Notes: generated from the letters alone by a model not told the origin. DNA of 53,138 nucleotides from an uncultured Nitrospira sp. (GCA_902500825.1 CABVRX010000027.1:1-53138); one strand, 5' to 3'; counted from the first letter of the stretch, positions 27,802 through 39,327 are shown. Numbers and translations are program-made.

Positions 27802-29309
27802 CTTTCTCTTCTTTCTCCTTGCATCTCTCGATATAAGTCTACATATAGTTTTGCCGATCGCCCCCAAGACAGATCGGTCTTCATTCCCGCCTGGATCAAA
27901 GGTTGCCAGATCTCCCGCTCTTTGTACACATGAAGCGAGAGCAAGAGCGCCGAGAGCAGAGAGTCTGCCGAAGCCTCAATGAAATGGAAGCCTGTAGCGC
28001 ATCTGGATTTGACCGTTGACGGTCGAAACGGAACAACAGTATCCGCCAATCCACCGGTACGGCGCACAATGGGTACGGTGCCATATCGAAGACTGTAGAG
28101 CTGACTTAATCCACATGGCTCATAGCGAGACGGCATCATTAGCATGTCCGAGCCAGCTTCAATACGATGCGCCATTCCTTCGTCAAATCTAAGGCATAAG
28201 CCAATGCGATCAGGATACCTGGCTTTGACTGCACTAAATTGTTTTTCCAAATGCTGATCTCCTGTACCGAGTACGACGATTTGTGTATCTAAGGACATGA
28301 GCTCAGGAATCACACCTATCAGGAGATCAAAGCCTTTCTGGAAGGTCAGCCGACCGATCACAGCCAATAAGGGAACATCACGATTCGGCAGTTCAAGCTC
28401 ACGTTGGAGCGCTCGTTTGCATGCTTGCTTTCCCGACAAATCAGCGACCGTGTACTGCGCCGATAGGTAGGGGTCGCTCTCGGGATTCCAAGCGGCGACA
28501 TCGATGCCATTTGTAATCCCTTTGACGCCATCCATACGATTTACCAGTACACCTTCAAGACCACACCCATATTCTGCGGTCATGATCTCCTTCGCATAGG
28601 TAGGACTCACCGTGGAAACAGCATCAGAAAAGATGATACCGCCCTTCAGGCAATTAATTGATCCGTAGAACTCGAGGCCGCTCGGGGAAAATAGCGACGG
28701 GGGAAGGCCGGTCTTCACAAACTGTTGGCCAGGGAAGACCCCCTGATATCCCATGTTGTGCAGGGTCAAGAGCACTTTCAGCTGGTTGAGCCTCATATAC
28801 TCGTGGGGAAGAGCTTTCAGGTACACTGCGCACAGAGCTGTCTGCCAATCGTGTAAGTGCAGCACATCAACCATCGTCTCTTGAGTCTCAATCAAATTTC
28901 GCACTATTTCGAGGACCGCACGACAGAATAGGGTAAACCGCTCGAGGTTGTCCGGATAATCGTGATGATCTTCTTGATAGAGCCCTTGGCGATCAAAGTA
29001 GGGGTCATACCGCACGAACAAAACTCTCAAACAATACATTGCGCCTGTCACCGGTACGTTTTCTTCTTCCACCATTACGCCTACCGGCTTCCCGTCCATG
29101 GGAATAGAAAGTCGCATGGCCAACTGACAACACTCACTGGTTGCTCGACGTCGGTATCCCGGCACCACCAATGTCACATGATGCCCCGACTTCGTCAGTT
29201 CAAGCGCCAACGCGCCGACCACGTCGGCCAATCCGCCGGTCTTGGCATATGGAACAGCCTCAGAGGCTGCCATCACGATGTTCAATCCATCTTCTGATAC
29301 TGGTGTCAT
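27798..29309 (-). CDS. glgA: Glycogen synthase (ADP-glucose type)
   Basis: This 503-residue GT5 enzyme extends alpha-1,4-glucan from ADP-glucose. The N-terminal KTGGLADVVGAL loop binds the donor and is diagnostic. Further landmarks are HLHDWQTAL, LTLHNMGYQGVF and VSPTYAKEI, and near the C-terminus PSRYEPCGLSQLYSLRYG and RRTGGLADTV. Length and motif order are normal for bacterial GlgA. It is the most distal gene of the minus-strand housekeeping block. No other glycogen genes are present in the window, so glycogen storage depends on genes elsewhere. Confidence 0.96.
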   Translation of the reverse strand: MTPVSEDGLNIVMAASEAVPYAKTGGLADVVGALALELTKSGHHVTLVVPGYRRRATSECCQLAMRLSIPMDGKPVGVMVEEENVPVTGAMYCLRVLFVRYDPYFDRQGLYQEDHHDYPDNLERFTLFCRAVLEIVRNLIETQETMVDVLHLHDWQTALCAVYLKALPHEYMRLNQLKVLLTLHNMGYQGVFPGQQFVKTGLPPSLFSPSGLEFYGSINCLKGGIIFSDAVSTVSPTYAKEIMTAEYGCGLEGVLVNRMDGVKGITNGIDVAAWNPESDPYLSAQYTVADLSGKQACKRALQRELELPNRDVPLLAVIGRLTFQKGFDLLIGVIPELMSLDTQIVVLGTGDQHLEKQFSAVKARYPDRIGLCLRFDEGMAHRIEAGSDMLMMPSRYEPCGLSQLYSLRYGTVPIVRRTGGLADTVVPFRPSTVKSRCATGFHFIEASADSLLSALLLSLHVYKEREIWQPLIQAGMKTDLSWGRSAKLYVDLYREMQGERRES

Positions 29310-29330
29310 GAGGGGTATTGGGCGGAGGGA

Positions 29331-29771
29331 CTAGGGTCGGGAAGTTTCGTCAAGCCTGGTTTTGAATCGATCTTCATAGGCCCATGATTTTGCAAGGGCA
29401 CGCAACTCTTCGGCTTTGAGTTCTTCCCTGTAAACAAGGCGATCATCGAGAAATACCAGGAGCCAACCACGATCGGGGTACGCGAAATACACTCCTTCTC
29501 CTGCATGCACACCGGCCTTCCACCCCTTCGGAGCCTCTCCTGTCGCCACGCGCGATCGAGGAATAACGCTGAAGTCCGGCATCACAAAAAAATGGCTAAA
29601 CTCACTGTGATAAAGCGGCGGTTTCCCCCATGCGTTGACGACGGCCCTGGTGGTGATCTGATCCAGCACAAGATTATTGGCTTGGACCAGCTGTTCTTGC
29701 TGCTCCAGCGTCGGCATGCTCTTGCAGCCTACGATCAATAGGAGTATCAAAACTCCACATAGACACCGCAT
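29331..29771 (-). CDS. Small lipoprotein of unknown function
   Basis: The start chosen is the ATG at 29771. It gives MRCLCGVLILLLIVGC, a compact lipoprotein signal ending in a lipobox (LIVGC). A GTG at 29822 overlapping the upstream stop would add 17 residues before this signal and seems less likely. The mature protein of about 130 residues is soluble and contains WGKPPLYHSEFSHFFVMPDF and VYFAYPDRGWLLVFLDDRLV. The latter resembles small outer-membrane assembly lipoproteins such as SmpA/BamE, but the likeness is too weak for a name. It follows the DUF971 gene closely and precedes glgA by 21 bp. Confidence 0.75.
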   Translation of the reverse strand: MRCLCGVLILLLIVGCKSMPTLEQQEQLVQANNLVLDQITTRAVVNAWGKPPLYHSEFSHFFVMPDFSVIPRSRVATGEAPKGWKAGVHAGEGVYFAYPDRGWLLVFLDDRLVYREELKAEELRALAKSWAYEDRFKTRLDETSRP

Positions 29772-29818
29772 TCTCTTTATCGAGGCAACTGAAACATCGG
29801 TCACATTGTCTCCTAGTC

Positions 29819-30190
29819 TCACATGAGCCGTCGTGATTTTGACTCAACTGATTTCACCGGCTGACAGATATCGCACTGACACAATTTTCTTAACAATGAA
29901 TACGAATAGATACCGGTATCGTGGCCGTCGCTCCATTTGAACTGAAACGCGTAGCGTCCCACCGACTCGATATCCTGAAGCATAATCAAGATCGGTACAT
30001 CCTCGGACTTAAGGCGCCGCTCGCCTGTCCACTCATCGACGCAGGCTGCGCAAGGACATTGCTGCCGTAGATAGCGAACCGGATAGACGCCCTTGTGGCC
30101 ATCGCTCCACTGGATTCCCAGCACTCCCTTATCAAGCCACTCCATATCTCGAGGTTCCAAAGCAGTGGCTGCCATGTTTTCATCTCTCAT
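29819..30190 (-). CDS. DUF971-family protein (gamma-butyrobetaine hydroxylase N-terminal-like)
   Basis: This 123-residue small protein has the DUF971 layout: LGIQWSDGHKGVYPVRYLRQ, then CPCAACVDEWTGE, and YAFQFKWSDGHDTGIYSYSL, followed by LCQCDIC at the end. The two Cys clusters could bind zinc or an iron-sulfur cofactor. Homologues are often linked to Mrp/ApbC proteins or the hydroxylase domain, but function is not established. Starts at 30190 or 30175 are both possible. The gene sits 10 bp after recO and just before the small lipoprotein gene, so it is probably in the same transcript. Confidence 0.85.
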   Translation of the reverse strand: MRDENMAATALEPRDMEWLDKGVLGIQWSDGHKGVYPVRYLRQQCPCAACVDEWTGERRLKSEDVPILIMLQDIESVGRYAFQFKWSDGHDTGIYSYSLLRKLCQCDICQPVKSVESKSRRLM

Positions 30191-30200
30191 CGTGTTTTAT

Positions 30201-30959
30201 TCATCCTGGTAATGCGAACGAGAGGAAGTCAACCGGTGGTAGCCGTTTCCCGGCAACAACCGTGACATACCCTTCGATCGCTTCCTCCACTTCATTTCGC
30301 ACTTGCCCCGTCGCTCGCAACCGCATGAGTAGCGCAGGAGCCAGTCGAATGGCTTGTTGGAGAAACAAAAGGCTGCCTCGTGAGAATGCGACACATCGAA
30401 CTCGTTGACGTGCAGCACAAGTCAGGCACACAAGGCCTCCGGCGATCGGAGAAAATTGAGATTCCCCGACCAAATGCGTCTTCCCACAGGCGGCGCAATG
30501 ATCGGTCTGCGGACGAAACCCGGTCAGTCCCAGCAGTCTGATCTGAAAAAGGAGTGCCGTAAAAGTCGAGTCTTCACTTTCGTGGAGCGAGGCAAGCCCT
30601 TGCTCCAGGGTGTCAAATAGGAGCGGATCTGGATCTCCATCCGGAGTAATCGCTGCGACGACATTGACCATCCGTGCCGCCGAGGCCATCAAGTGAAGGT
30701 CTTCCCGCAACACGTGAGACGACCGCACGAGATCAACATGCGAAATCCGAAACAGAGAATCTCCTGTTTTTTCAAACAAATTCAGGCGGCACACACTGAA
30801 CGGTTCGAGCGCCCCCCCGAAACGGCTTTTCTGGCGACGGGCACCACGAGCTACGCCTCGGATTTTACCCAGATCCTTGGAATACAAGGTGATGATTCGA
30901 TCTGCTTCGCCCCACTTGCGGCTCCGCAAAATGATCGCCGTCGTCTTTACCAGAGGCAC
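30201..30959 (-). CDS. recO: DNA repair protein RecO
   Basis: This 252-residue protein has an N-terminal OB fold beginning LVKTTAIILRSRKWGEADRI and containing GKIRGVARGARRQKSRFGG. The helical C-terminal domain carries a zinc site formed by CAAC and CLTC. RecO binds single-stranded DNA and helps RecR load RecA during gap repair. Length and motif order are normal. It lies about 50 bp downstream of mgtE and upstream of a DUF971 gene on the same strand. No recR or recF is in the window. Confidence 0.94.
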   Translation of the reverse strand: MPLVKTTAIILRSRKWGEADRIITLYSKDLGKIRGVARGARRQKSRFGGALEPFSVCRLNLFEKTGDSLFRISHVDLVRSSHVLREDLHLMASAARMVNVVAAITPDGDPDPLLFDTLEQGLASLHESEDSTFTALLFQIRLLGLTGFRPQTDHCAACGKTHLVGESQFSPIAGGLVCLTCAARQRVRCVAFSRGSLLFLQQAIRLAPALLMRLRATGQVRNEVEEAIEGYVTVVAGKRLPPVDFLSFALPG

Positions 30960-31009
30960 GGCTCTCTACTCCCTATCGTGAAAGAATTGTGGGGACACAC
31001 CAATCCCTC

Positions 31010-32467
31010 TCACCGGAGATACTCTAAGAAAAGAGTGGCTAAAGTCAGATAGATTGTAATGCCGGTGATGTCGTTAGCTGTCGTGACAAAAGGACCGGCC
31101 GCAACGGCCGGATCGACCCCTACACGCTTGAGGAGAATCGGCATAATCGTCGCCATACTGGTCGACACCAGAAATGCGATGATCAGCGAAGCTCCGAGGA
31201 CCATACCCAAAAATCCTTGGTGCAAAACCCAGGCGACCAGTGTCAGTGTCACCCCGCAGGCCAACCCCATGACCAGGCCGATCTTCGCTTCACGAAAGAA
31301 GACTGGCCATACATGGGTGAGTTCCACAGAGCCAGTGGCCAATCCTCGAATAATCAGCGTCGAGGACTGCAATCCCACGTTACCTCCCATTGCCGCAATC
31401 ACGGGGATAAAACTCACGATCGCCACAACTTCCTGGATCGTATACCGAAAATACCAAAGGATCGCACCGGACAAGAGACTGCCGATCAAATTGGTGAAGA
31501 GCCATGGCAACCGCAGTTTCGCCGAGCCGAAGCTCGAAGACTTCGATCCCGTTTCTTCTTCAATCGCCCCGGCCATCTTCAACATGTCTTCGGTCGCTTC
31601 TTCTCGGATTACATCGACTACGTCATCAACCGTGATGATGCCCACAAGTTTGCCGTCCCGTTCCACAACCGGAATAGCCAGCAAGTTATAGCTGGCCACC
31701 TGGCGAGCAACTTCTTCTTGATCCATGTCGATGGCTACACTCATGACCTCTCGGGTCATGATATTTTTCAGTGGAGTTGTCGGAGGGACGGTGATCAGCT
31801 GTCGGAGCGAGAGAACACCAACCAGGCGATCATCCTTGTCCGTCACATAAATGTAGAACACCATTTCCGCATCCGTGGCTTGCTGTAACCGACGGATCGC
31901 TTCCTGAGCCGTGGCATCCTCCGGTAAGGAAAAAAACTCCGTGGTCATAATCGCGCCTGCCGTATACTTCGGATACCTAAGAATATCGGCCACCTCGGTC
32001 GAATCCTCGGTCTTCATCAAAGCGAGAATCTCTTTGCTGCGCTCTTCGGGGAGAAATCCGAGAATGTACGCCACGTCGTCGGGACCGAGATCTTTCAAGA
32101 GCCACGCGATGTCGGAATGCAACAGATCTGCGAGTACGTGTTGGATGCTTTCGCCGTCGAGTTCACTGAGCGCTTGCCCGCGCTTGCCTTCGCCACGAAC
32201 CAGCTCGAAAATTTCACGCTTTTCCTTCGAAGAAGAGAGATGGGTCACAACTTTGGCGATGTCGGCGGGATGCATGCGCCCCAACATCTTGGAGAGGTTG
32301 GTAATAGCTCCGCGTCGCAACAGCTTCTGCACAGACTGGATCACAATGTCCGATTTCGTCTGCCCACGTTCGGTCTGATCGCGCAAGACTTCACGCAACA
32401 TGTCGCGTTCGGACGGGCGAGGTCGCTGATCAGGGGCCCGCTGTTCTATCGGTCGTTCCGTCTGCAT
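31010..32467 (-). CDS. mgtE: Magnesium transporter MgtE
   Basis: This 485-residue protein has the MgtE order. A helical N domain (about residues 45-150, with GRMHPADIAKVVTHL and DVAYILGFLPEERS) is followed by two CBS domains (about 150-280, with MTTEFFSLPEDATAQEAIRR and KLVGIITVDDVVDVI). Five membrane helices follow from about residue 325, including the pore-forming segment with AAGPFVTTANDITGI near the end. It is an inner-membrane channel for Mg2+ gated by cytoplasmic Mg2+ through the N and CBS domains. The first 45 residues are charged and may be disordered. It lies 10 bp after era. Confidence 0.95.
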   Translation of the reverse strand: MQTERPIEQRAPDQRPRPSERDMLREVLRDQTERGQTKSDIVIQSVQKLLRRGAITNLSKMLGRMHPADIAKVVTHLSSSKEKREIFELVRGEGKRGQALSELDGESIQHVLADLLHSDIAWLLKDLGPDDVAYILGFLPEERSKEILALMKTEDSTEVADILRYPKYTAGAIMTTEFFSLPEDATAQEAIRRLQQATDAEMVFYIYVTDKDDRLVGVLSLRQLITVPPTTPLKNIMTREVMSVAIDMDQEEVARQVASYNLLAIPVVERDGKLVGIITVDDVVDVIREEATEDMLKMAGAIEEETGSKSSSFGSAKLRLPWLFTNLIGSLLSGAILWYFRYTIQEVVAIVSFIPVIAAMGGNVGLQSSTLIIRGLATGSVELTHVWPVFFREAKIGLVMGLACGVTLTLVAWVLHQGFLGMVLGASLIIAFLVSTSMATIMPILLKRVGVDPAVAAGPFVTTANDITGITIYLTLATLFLEYLR

Positions 32468-32477
32468 GCCTGTTTCG

Positions 32478-33362
32478 TCAGTACCCCAACTGCACCAAGG
32501 TCTGCTCGTCCTCTCGCCACGCCGTCTTCACCTTTACCCATAGTTCAAGAAACACTTTCATACCGAACAGTCGTTCCATATCCAGCCTGGCTTGCGTGCC
32601 GATCGCTTTCAAACGCTCTCCGTGCTTGCCTATCAGGATGCCCTTCTGCGTCTCTCGCTCCACCAAGATCGACGCCCGAATCCTCGCCAATTTGCTTTGC
32701 TCAACGAACTCATCGATTTCGACTGCAACGGCATACGGAACTTCTTCCTCCGTCTCTTGCAACACCTTCTCACGAATCATCTCAGCCGCCAGCGTTCTCA
32801 TTGTTTGATCTGTTACGACATCGTCGCCGTAGGCTCCTTCTCCGGACGGAAGATAAGGAACCGTCACGGCCAATAACCGGTCAACATTGTCGTCGCCCTT
32901 GGCAGAAACCGGCACGATCTCCGTCCAGGCGAAAAGTTTGCCATACTGGTCAAGAATCGGGAGCAGCTTCTGCTTGTTGACGAGATCAATTTTCGTGACG
33001 ACAAGGATGGCCGGACGAGGCTGTTTAGCCAACGCCTCTTTCATATGCTTCACAGCAGTCAAATCTCCGGGACCCGGCAGACCTGTTGCCTCCATGAGCA
33101 TATAGAACAGATCCGCATCTTCCATGGTCTCCACGGCCGTACGCACCATTCGACGATTCAGCAAGTGCTCTGGTTTATGAAGTCCCGGCGTGTCAAGAAA
33201 GGCTATTTGTGCTCCTTCCACATGCACGACGCCCATAATACGGGTTCGTGTGGTCTGAGGCTTGCTCGACACGATCGAAATTTTTTCGCCAAGCAGGCGA
33301 TTGAGCAGTGTCGACTTGCCGACGTTGGACCGGCCAATGATGGCCACCGTTCCGAACTTCAT
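32478..33362 (-). CDS. era: Ribosome-assembly GTPase Era
   Basis: This 294-residue protein has the GTPase motifs in order: G1 GRSNVGKST (residues 10-18), a switch I Thr in KPQTTRTRIMG, G3 DTPGLH, and G4 TKID. A C-terminal KH RNA-binding domain follows, with GILIGKHGERLKAIG and the GxxG loop. Era binds the 3' end of 16S rRNA during 30S maturation. The G1 loop has Ser where many Era proteins have Pro, which should not impair binding. Its ATG overlaps the stop of the upstream ftsB-like gene by 4 nt. Confidence 0.96.
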   Translation of the reverse strand: MKFGTVAIIGRSNVGKSTLLNRLLGEKISIVSSKPQTTRTRIMGVVHVEGAQIAFLDTPGLHKPEHLLNRRMVRTAVETMEDADLFYMLMEATGLPGPGDLTAVKHMKEALAKQPRPAILVVTKIDLVNKQKLLPILDQYGKLFAWTEIVPVSAKGDDNVDRLLAVTVPYLPSGEGAYGDDVVTDQTMRTLAAEMIREKVLQETEEEVPYAVAVEIDEFVEQSKLARIRASILVERETQKGILIGKHGERLKAIGTQARLDMERLFGMKVFLELWVKVKTAWREDEQTLVQLGY

Positions 33363-33718
33363 GGTTTCGAGAAGGACTCCGATCTTTTCTCAGGATCCGG
33401 CACCAGTTGATACACCGTTTCTCCTTTGCGCACATAGCCCAACTGCTCTCGAGCCAATTGCTCAATTTTGGCGGGGTCATGCTGAAGACGAGTAATATCT
33501 CGCTGCAATGTGGCATTCTCTCGACGTAACGCCGAGAGTTCTTGCTCCAAGTTTCCGGCGTGATCACGCATAGAGAGATACCGGGTCAGGCCCATTTCTC
33601 CGGAAAACAAGGCCACGAATAACCACACACAGCCACCAGCGCCGACCACCTGCATGACGATGAGTACGCGCTGTCGCCATTCCAGCCACTGCCGTCCGCG
33701 ATTCTGTTTGATAATCAT
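33359..33718 (-). CDS. ftsB: FtsB/DivIC-like septum formation protein
   Basis: This 119-residue protein has one N-terminal membrane helix (about residues 18-38, VLIVMQVVGAGGCVWLFVAL). A coiled coil follows (LEQELSALRRENATLQRDIT), then the conserved REQLGYVRKGETVY segment of the FtsB/DivIC family. It is a bitopic inner-membrane protein of the cell-division complex with FtsL and FtsQ. The start at 33718 gives the expected short cytoplasmic tail. It lies 26 bp downstream of eno, an arrangement seen widely in bacteria, and overlaps era by 4 nt. Confidence 0.9.
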   Translation of the reverse strand: MIIKQNRGRQWLEWRQRVLIVMQVVGAGGCVWLFVALFSGEMGLTRYLSMRDHAGNLEQELSALRRENATLQRDITRLQHDPAKIEQLAREQLGYVRKGETVYQLVPDPEKRSESFSKP

Positions 33719-33744
33719 CTGCCCATCCGCCGATTACCAACCAA

Positions 33745-35073
<1,329 letters not shown>

Positions 35074-35230
35074 CTAGATGCGCCGGGTGGTGCTGACTGG
35101 GTGACTGTTTTCACCCTCCCAACCCCGCCGCGCCAAGACGCGGCTTTCCCCATTCGCCCGCAGCGTAAGGGGCCCACTGGGGGATGGGTGGAGCGAGGAC
35201 GAATGGGCCGGTCGGCGACAGGAGCCGTGT

Positions 35231-36658
35231 TCATCCTAGCTTCTTTTTCAGCAACTCATTCACCTTTCCCGGATTCGCTTTTCCCCCACTCGCCTTCATC
35301 ACCTGCCCGACAAGGAAACCCAAGACTTGTTGCTTGCCTTCCTTGAACTGCACGACCTGCCCAGGATTTTTGCTGAGGACCTCTTCGATGATCTTTTCCA
35401 GCGTCCCTTCGTCAGAGACCTGCGTCAATCCTTTTTCCTGCACGATCTGTTCGGGAGTCTTCCCACTACTATAGAATTCCGGAAAGATTTCCCGGGCAAC
35501 CTTTAAGCTGATGGTCTCTTTGTCTACCATTTGCAAAAGGCTCACCAGCCGTTCAGGCGTAACAAGCGACGCTGAAATATCTGTCCCGGAGTTGTTCAAC
35601 TCTCTCGTCAACTCTCCCATCACCCAATTACTCACGGTCTTGGGTTGATTGAACTGCTTTGCGCAAGCTTCAAAGTAGTCTGCCATGCCCTTCGAAGCCG
35701 TCAGAATGGTGGCGTCATATTCAGGCAACCCATAGTCCGACACAAATCGCTTCGTCCGCGCGGCCGGCAGTTCCGGCAGACTGGTGCGGAATGCTTCGAT
35801 CCACTCCTCGTCCAACTTCAACGGCACCAGATCAGGGTCGGGGAAGTACCGATAGTCATGGGCTTCTTCTTTGGAACGCATGACCGCTGTTTCACCGCGT
35901 TCGATGTTCCAGAGCCTTGTTTCCTGGCGAATTTTTCCCCCCTCATTCAATACTTTGGTCTGCCTCTTGATCTCATACTCGACCGCATCCTTCACATATT
36001 TGAAGGAGTTGATGTTCTTCAGTTCGACCTTCGTTCCAAATTCCTTCTGCCCCGACGGGCGCAGCGACAAGTTCGGCTCACACCGAAAACTCCCTTCCTC
36101 CATGTTGCCGTCACAGACGGCAAGGTACATTAAGATTTCCCGCAGCCCTTTGAGATAGGCCACCACCTCGTCAGCCGAACCCATATCCGGTTCCGTCACG
36201 ATTTCCAACAGCGGCGTACCGGCGCGATTCAGATCTACTCGGCTCCCACCGGTGCCGGTCTCATGAATATTTTTCCCGGCATCCTCTTCCAAATGCGCGC
36301 GACGGATGCGGATTTGCTTTGCCCCGCTACCATCGCGAATCTCAATCCATCCATGTTGGCAAATGGGGGACTCATATTGGGAAATCTGATATCCCTTGGG
36401 CAGATCCGGGTAGAAATAGTTCTTTCTCGCGAATTGATTACTCGCCGCAATCGTGCAGTTCAGCGCCAAGCCCGCACGAACCGCCATTTCGACCGCTGTT
36501 CGATTGATAACGGGCAAACTGCCCGGCAAGCCAAGACAGACCGGACAGGTCTGGCTGTTGGCCGACAGGCCAAATGTCGTACCGCACCCACAGAACATCT
36601 TGGAGTTGGTTCGCAGTTGGGCGTGGACCTCCACTCCGATGACTGTTTCGTAGGTCAT
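35231..36658 (-). CDS. gatB: Aspartyl/glutamyl-tRNA amidotransferase subunit B
   Basis: This 475-residue subunit has the cradle domain opening [20 protein letters not shown] and zinc cysteines in CGCG and CPVC. The conserved [13 protein letters not shown] and [11 protein letters not shown] follow. The C-terminal helical YqeY-like tail (about residues 330-475) recognises tRNA and ends [20 protein letters not shown]. It phosphorylates misacylated Glu-tRNA(Gln) or Asp-tRNA(Asn) and receives ammonia from GatA. The ATG overlaps the YtxH-like gene by 4 nt and GGAG lies just upstream. The sister genes gatA and gatC are close by but separated by unrelated genes. Confidence 0.97.
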   Translation of the reverse strand: MTYETVIGVEVHAQLRTNSKMFCGCGTTFGLSANSQTCPVCLGLPGSLPVINRTAVEMAVRAGLALNCTIAASNQFARKNYFYPDLPKGYQISQYESPICQHGWIEIRDGSGAKQIRIRRAHLEEDAGKNIHETGTGGSRVDLNRAGTPLLEIVTEPDMGSADEVVAYLKGLREILMYLAVCDGNMEEGSFRCEPNLSLRPSGQKEFGTKVELKNINSFKYVKDAVEYEIKRQTKVLNEGGKIRQETRLWNIERGETAVMRSKEEAHDYRYFPDPDLVPLKLDEEWIEAFRTSLPELPAARTKRFVSDYGLPEYDATILTASKGMADYFEACAKQFNQPKTVSNWVMGELTRELNNSGTDISASLVTPERLVSLLQMVDKETISLKVAREIFPEFYSSGKTPEQIVQEKGLTQVSDEGTLEKIIEEVLSKNPGQVVQFKEGKQQVLGFLVGQVMKASGGKANPGKVNELLKKKLG

Positions 36659-36978
36659 CCGCGCTCCGGACCTGCGTCCTGGACACGACCCCGCTCACGC
36701 TTTATGGCTTCTCGGCCGGCATCGAATGCCTCTCGCAAGACCGAACGCTTGCTGTCGACAAACTCCTTGCCCTGATCGACGGCTTCTTCAAATGCTTCAC
36801 CGGCACGGCCAGCCAGATCGCGAAGATCATTTTCCGCTCGACGGGCATATCTTCGAATCTGGTCACGTGATTCGTCCCCCGATTGCGGCGCCAGCAACAG
36901 TGCCGCGACGGCGCCCATCGTCGCGCCGCTCAAAAATGCCAAGAAAACCATCGCTGATGTTCCTCGATCATCCGCCAT
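36655..36978 (-). CDS. YtxH-like small membrane protein
   Basis: This 107-residue protein has one N-terminal hydrophobic segment (residues 10-30, [20 protein letters not shown]). The typical YtxH motif [14 protein letters not shown] follows, then a long charged helix with regular Arg/Asp/Glu spacing up to the C-terminus. Family members are stress-associated and poorly defined. It overlaps the upstream DUF948 gene by 11 nt and gatB by 4 nt, so all three are probably co-translated. Its link to translation is positional only. Confidence 0.85.
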   Translation of the reverse strand: MADDRGTSAMVFLAFLSGATMGAVAALLLAPQSGDESRDQIRRYARRAENDLRDLAGRAGEAFEEAVDQGKEFVDSKRSVLREAFDAGREAIKRERGRVQDAGPERG

Positions 36979-37384
36979 TGTGTGTCCCTCCTTCTTGTTT
37001 CATGCGTTCTCGCACGACGTGAGTTGCTGCCCTGAAACCCGCAACCATACTCGCCATCCTGTTTAAGAGCGTCCCACTCGATCCGCGGACGACGTTATGG
37101 ACCTGTTGCACGGACTCACCGACCTCTCCCACTGCATGCAGCAATACGGCTGCATGTTCGATTCCATCCCGCGCCTGGTTGGTCACATTGTTTAAATTTT
37201 GACTGATCGATCGCAGTTCGGCCACGAGTGCCGGCATTTCCGCATTCATTTTCGACAACAGCTGCTCGGACTCGGCCACGGTTTTTCGGACTTGCATCAA
37301 GACTGGTACGAGATACCCGACCAGCACGGCGAATGCCATGGCCACAAGAATAGCGGCCATTTCGACGATCGTCATGGTTGCCAA
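36968..37384 (-). CDS. DUF948-like membrane-anchored coiled-coil protein
   Basis: This 138-residue protein has an N-terminal transmembrane segment (about residues 7-30, MAAILVAMAFAVLVGYLVPV). An amphipathic helical region follows (TVAESEQLLSKMNAEMPALV) with DUF948-like heptads. It pairs with the YtxH-like gene downstream, overlapping by 11 nt, a combination that recurs in bacteria and suggests a shared envelope role. The function is not known. Confidence 0.82.
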   Translation of the reverse strand: MATMTIVEMAAILVAMAFAVLVGYLVPVLMQVRKTVAESEQLLSKMNAEMPALVAELRSISQNLNNVTNQARDGIEHAAVLLHAVGEVGESVQQVHNVVRGSSGTLLNRMASMVAGFRAATHVVRERMKQEGGTHNGG

Positions 37385-37429
37385 TCCTCCTGATCTCTCA
37401 TCACGGCTCCCCTCTCCTTCAGTTGCTTC

Positions 37430-38896
37430 CTACCGAATCATCGGCTTTTTAAGATGCCATTGTGTCGCCTGCTCATACGCATGAGCAGCCCGAAGCATCG
37501 TCTCTTCCTCAAAGGCTCGCCCGATCAGCTGTACACCTATGGGCAACCCTGTTTTACTAAAGCCGCAAGGCAGGGCGATCGCCGGCAAACCGGCTAGATT
37601 GACCGAGATCGTAAAGATATCGGAAAGGTACATCTGCAGGGGATCTTCGCTCTTTTCACCCAACTTGAAGGCCGGCGTGGGCGTGGCCGGAGTCACGATC
37701 AGATCCACTTCGTTGAACGCGGCCGCGAAATCCTGGCAGACCAATGTTCGTACCGCTTGCGCCTTCCCATAATAGGCATCGTAATAGCCGGCACTGAGCA
37801 CATACGTCCCCAGCATGATCCGACGCTTCACTTCCGGTCCGAATCCCTCCTGCCGCGTCTTCATGTAGAGTTCCAGGAGATCTTTGGTTTCCTTGGCACG
37901 AAAACCGAACTTCACCCCGTCGAAGCGAGCAAGATTCGAACTGGCCTCCGCCGTCGCGATCACGTAATACACAGCCACAGCCGCGCCGGTGCTCGGCAGG
38001 CTGATTTCCTTGATCTCAGCTCCAAGACTCTTCAACTCTCCAATAGCCGCTCTGACGGCCTGATCAACATCCGGGTCGAGTCCTTCGGTAAAAAATTCGG
38101 CCGGCACGCCGATCTTCAAAGCTTTGAGATTCTTTTTTTGCAGCGCTTTCATATAATCCGGCACAGAGCGATCGACCGACGTGGAGTCCATCGGATCATG
38201 ACCTGCAATGGCTTGAAGAAGAAATGCCGCGTCAGACACGTCTCTCGTAATCGGTCCGATCTGATCCAACGAAGAGGCAAACGCAACCAAACCATACCTC
38301 GAAACTCGTCCATAGGTAGGCTTCAGTCCCACCACGCCACAGAAAGCAGCAGGCTGCCTGATGGACCCGCCTGTGTCTGAGCCAAGTGCCGCCACACATT
38401 CCTCCGCCGCCACCGCAGCCGCAGACCCTCCGCTTGATCCGCCCGGCACACAGTGCACGTTCCAGGGATTTCGGCTTGGGCCGAAGGCGGAATTTTCCGT
38501 TGACGATCCCATGGCGAATTCGTCTAAATTCGTCTTGCCCAACAAAATATACTCTTGCGAACGCAGCTTGGCGACGACCGTCGCATCGTAAGGCGGTACG
38601 AAGTTCTGCAACATTCGCGAGCTGCAGGTCGTGTGAACGCCGTCCGTGCAGATATTATCCTTGACGGCAAGCGGCATTCCGGTAAGAGACTTGGTCTTCC
38701 TCCATTCCTTGAGCTTCTGGTCCAAGGTCTCCGCCTGCAGGAATGCCGACTCTTTCGCTTGAGTCACGAAGGCCTTCACTTTGGGCTCTACTTGGCTGAT
38801 GCGCAGGAAGTAGGCGCGCACGATCTCCGTCGCCGTCACTTCCCCTGCCTTGAATTGCTTCTGAAGCTCGAAAAGGGTCAGCTTATGAAGGGACAT
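37430..38896 (-). CDS. gatA: Aspartyl/glutamyl-tRNA amidotransferase subunit A
   Basis: This 488-residue amidase-signature enzyme hydrolyses glutamine and channels ammonia to GatB. The Ser-cisSer-Lys triad is complete: Lys79 in PLAVKDN, Ser154 in [10 protein letters not shown] and Ser178 in [11 protein letters not shown]. These are the positions known from the S. aureus enzyme. The length is normal. GatCAB amidates Glu-tRNA(Gln) and/or Asp-tRNA(Asn), so this organism probably makes at least one of these tRNAs by the indirect route. panD and gatC lie upstream, and the DUF948-like gene downstream. Confidence 0.97.
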   Translation of the reverse strand: MSLHKLTLFELQKQFKAGEVTATEIVRAYFLRISQVEPKVKAFVTQAKESAFLQAETLDQKLKEWRKTKSLTGMPLAVKDNICTDGVHTTCSSRMLQNFVPPYDATVVAKLRSQEYILLGKTNLDEFAMGSSTENSAFGPSRNPWNVHCVPGGSSGGSAAAVAAEECVAALGSDTGGSIRQPAAFCGVVGLKPTYGRVSRYGLVAFASSLDQIGPITRDVSDAAFLLQAIAGHDPMDSTSVDRSVPDYMKALQKKNLKALKIGVPAEFFTEGLDPDVDQAVRAAIGELKSLGAEIKEISLPSTGAAVAVYYVIATAEASSNLARFDGVKFGFRAKETKDLLELYMKTRQEGFGPEVKRRIMLGTYVLSAGYYDAYYGKAQAVRTLVCQDFAAAFNEVDLIVTPATPTPAFKLGEKSEDPLQMYLSDIFTISVNLAGLPAIALPCGFSKTGLPIGVQLIGRAFEEETMLRAAHAYEQATQWHLKKPMIR

Positions 38897-38970
38897 GAAT
38901 GTCTCACTACGGACGGATAAAATGAAGACCGACCTACACGGACATCATCGATCGGCCTATCCACGGCTTA

Positions 38971-39327
38971 TCAGCTCACTGTCACGATTCGATTTTTGTC
39001 GTTCACTCGAACGATCTTAGGTGCGTGCTTCTTGATCTCTTCTTCGCCGTAATACTCATAACAAAAGATGATGATCTGATCTCCGACCGCCGCCTTTCGC
39101 GCAGTGGGCCCATTCAAGATGATCTCCCCTTTCCCCCGCGTACCGTTGATCGCATAGGTCATGAATCGCTCGCCGTTATTCAAGTTCGAGCAGACAATCG
39201 CCTCATACGGCAAGATCCCGGCCGCCTCCATCAAATCTTGATCGATGGTCAGACTGCCTTCATATTCGAGATGGGCGCCCGTCACGGTCGCACGGTGAAT
39301 TTTCGAACGTAGCATTTGTCGAAACAT
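38971..39327 (-). CDS. panD: Aspartate 1-decarboxylase (pyruvoyl enzyme)
   Basis: This 118-residue proenzyme makes beta-alanine from aspartate for pantothenate and coenzyme A. The self-cleavage site is Gly24-Ser25 in LEYEGSLTID, which yields the pyruvoyl group. Other expected segments are LRSKIHRATVT at the N-terminus, with catalytic Lys9, and YAINGTRGKGEIILNG. Length is normal for the family. The gene lies between gatC and gatA, an unusual neighbour pair for pantothenate synthesis, and no other pan gene is in the window. Confidence 0.96.
   Translation of the reverse strand: MFRQMLRSKIHRATVTGAHLEYEGSLTIDQDLMEAAGILPYEAIVCSNLNNGERFMTYAINGTRGKGEIILNGPTARKAAVGDQIIIFCYEYYGEEEIKKHAPKIVRVNDKNRIVTVS

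Noticed and set aside
32117..32980. Open frame of 287 codons on the plus strand
   Set aside because: It is antisense to mgtE and era and rich in Ser, Pro and Arg, as expected from a shadow frame.
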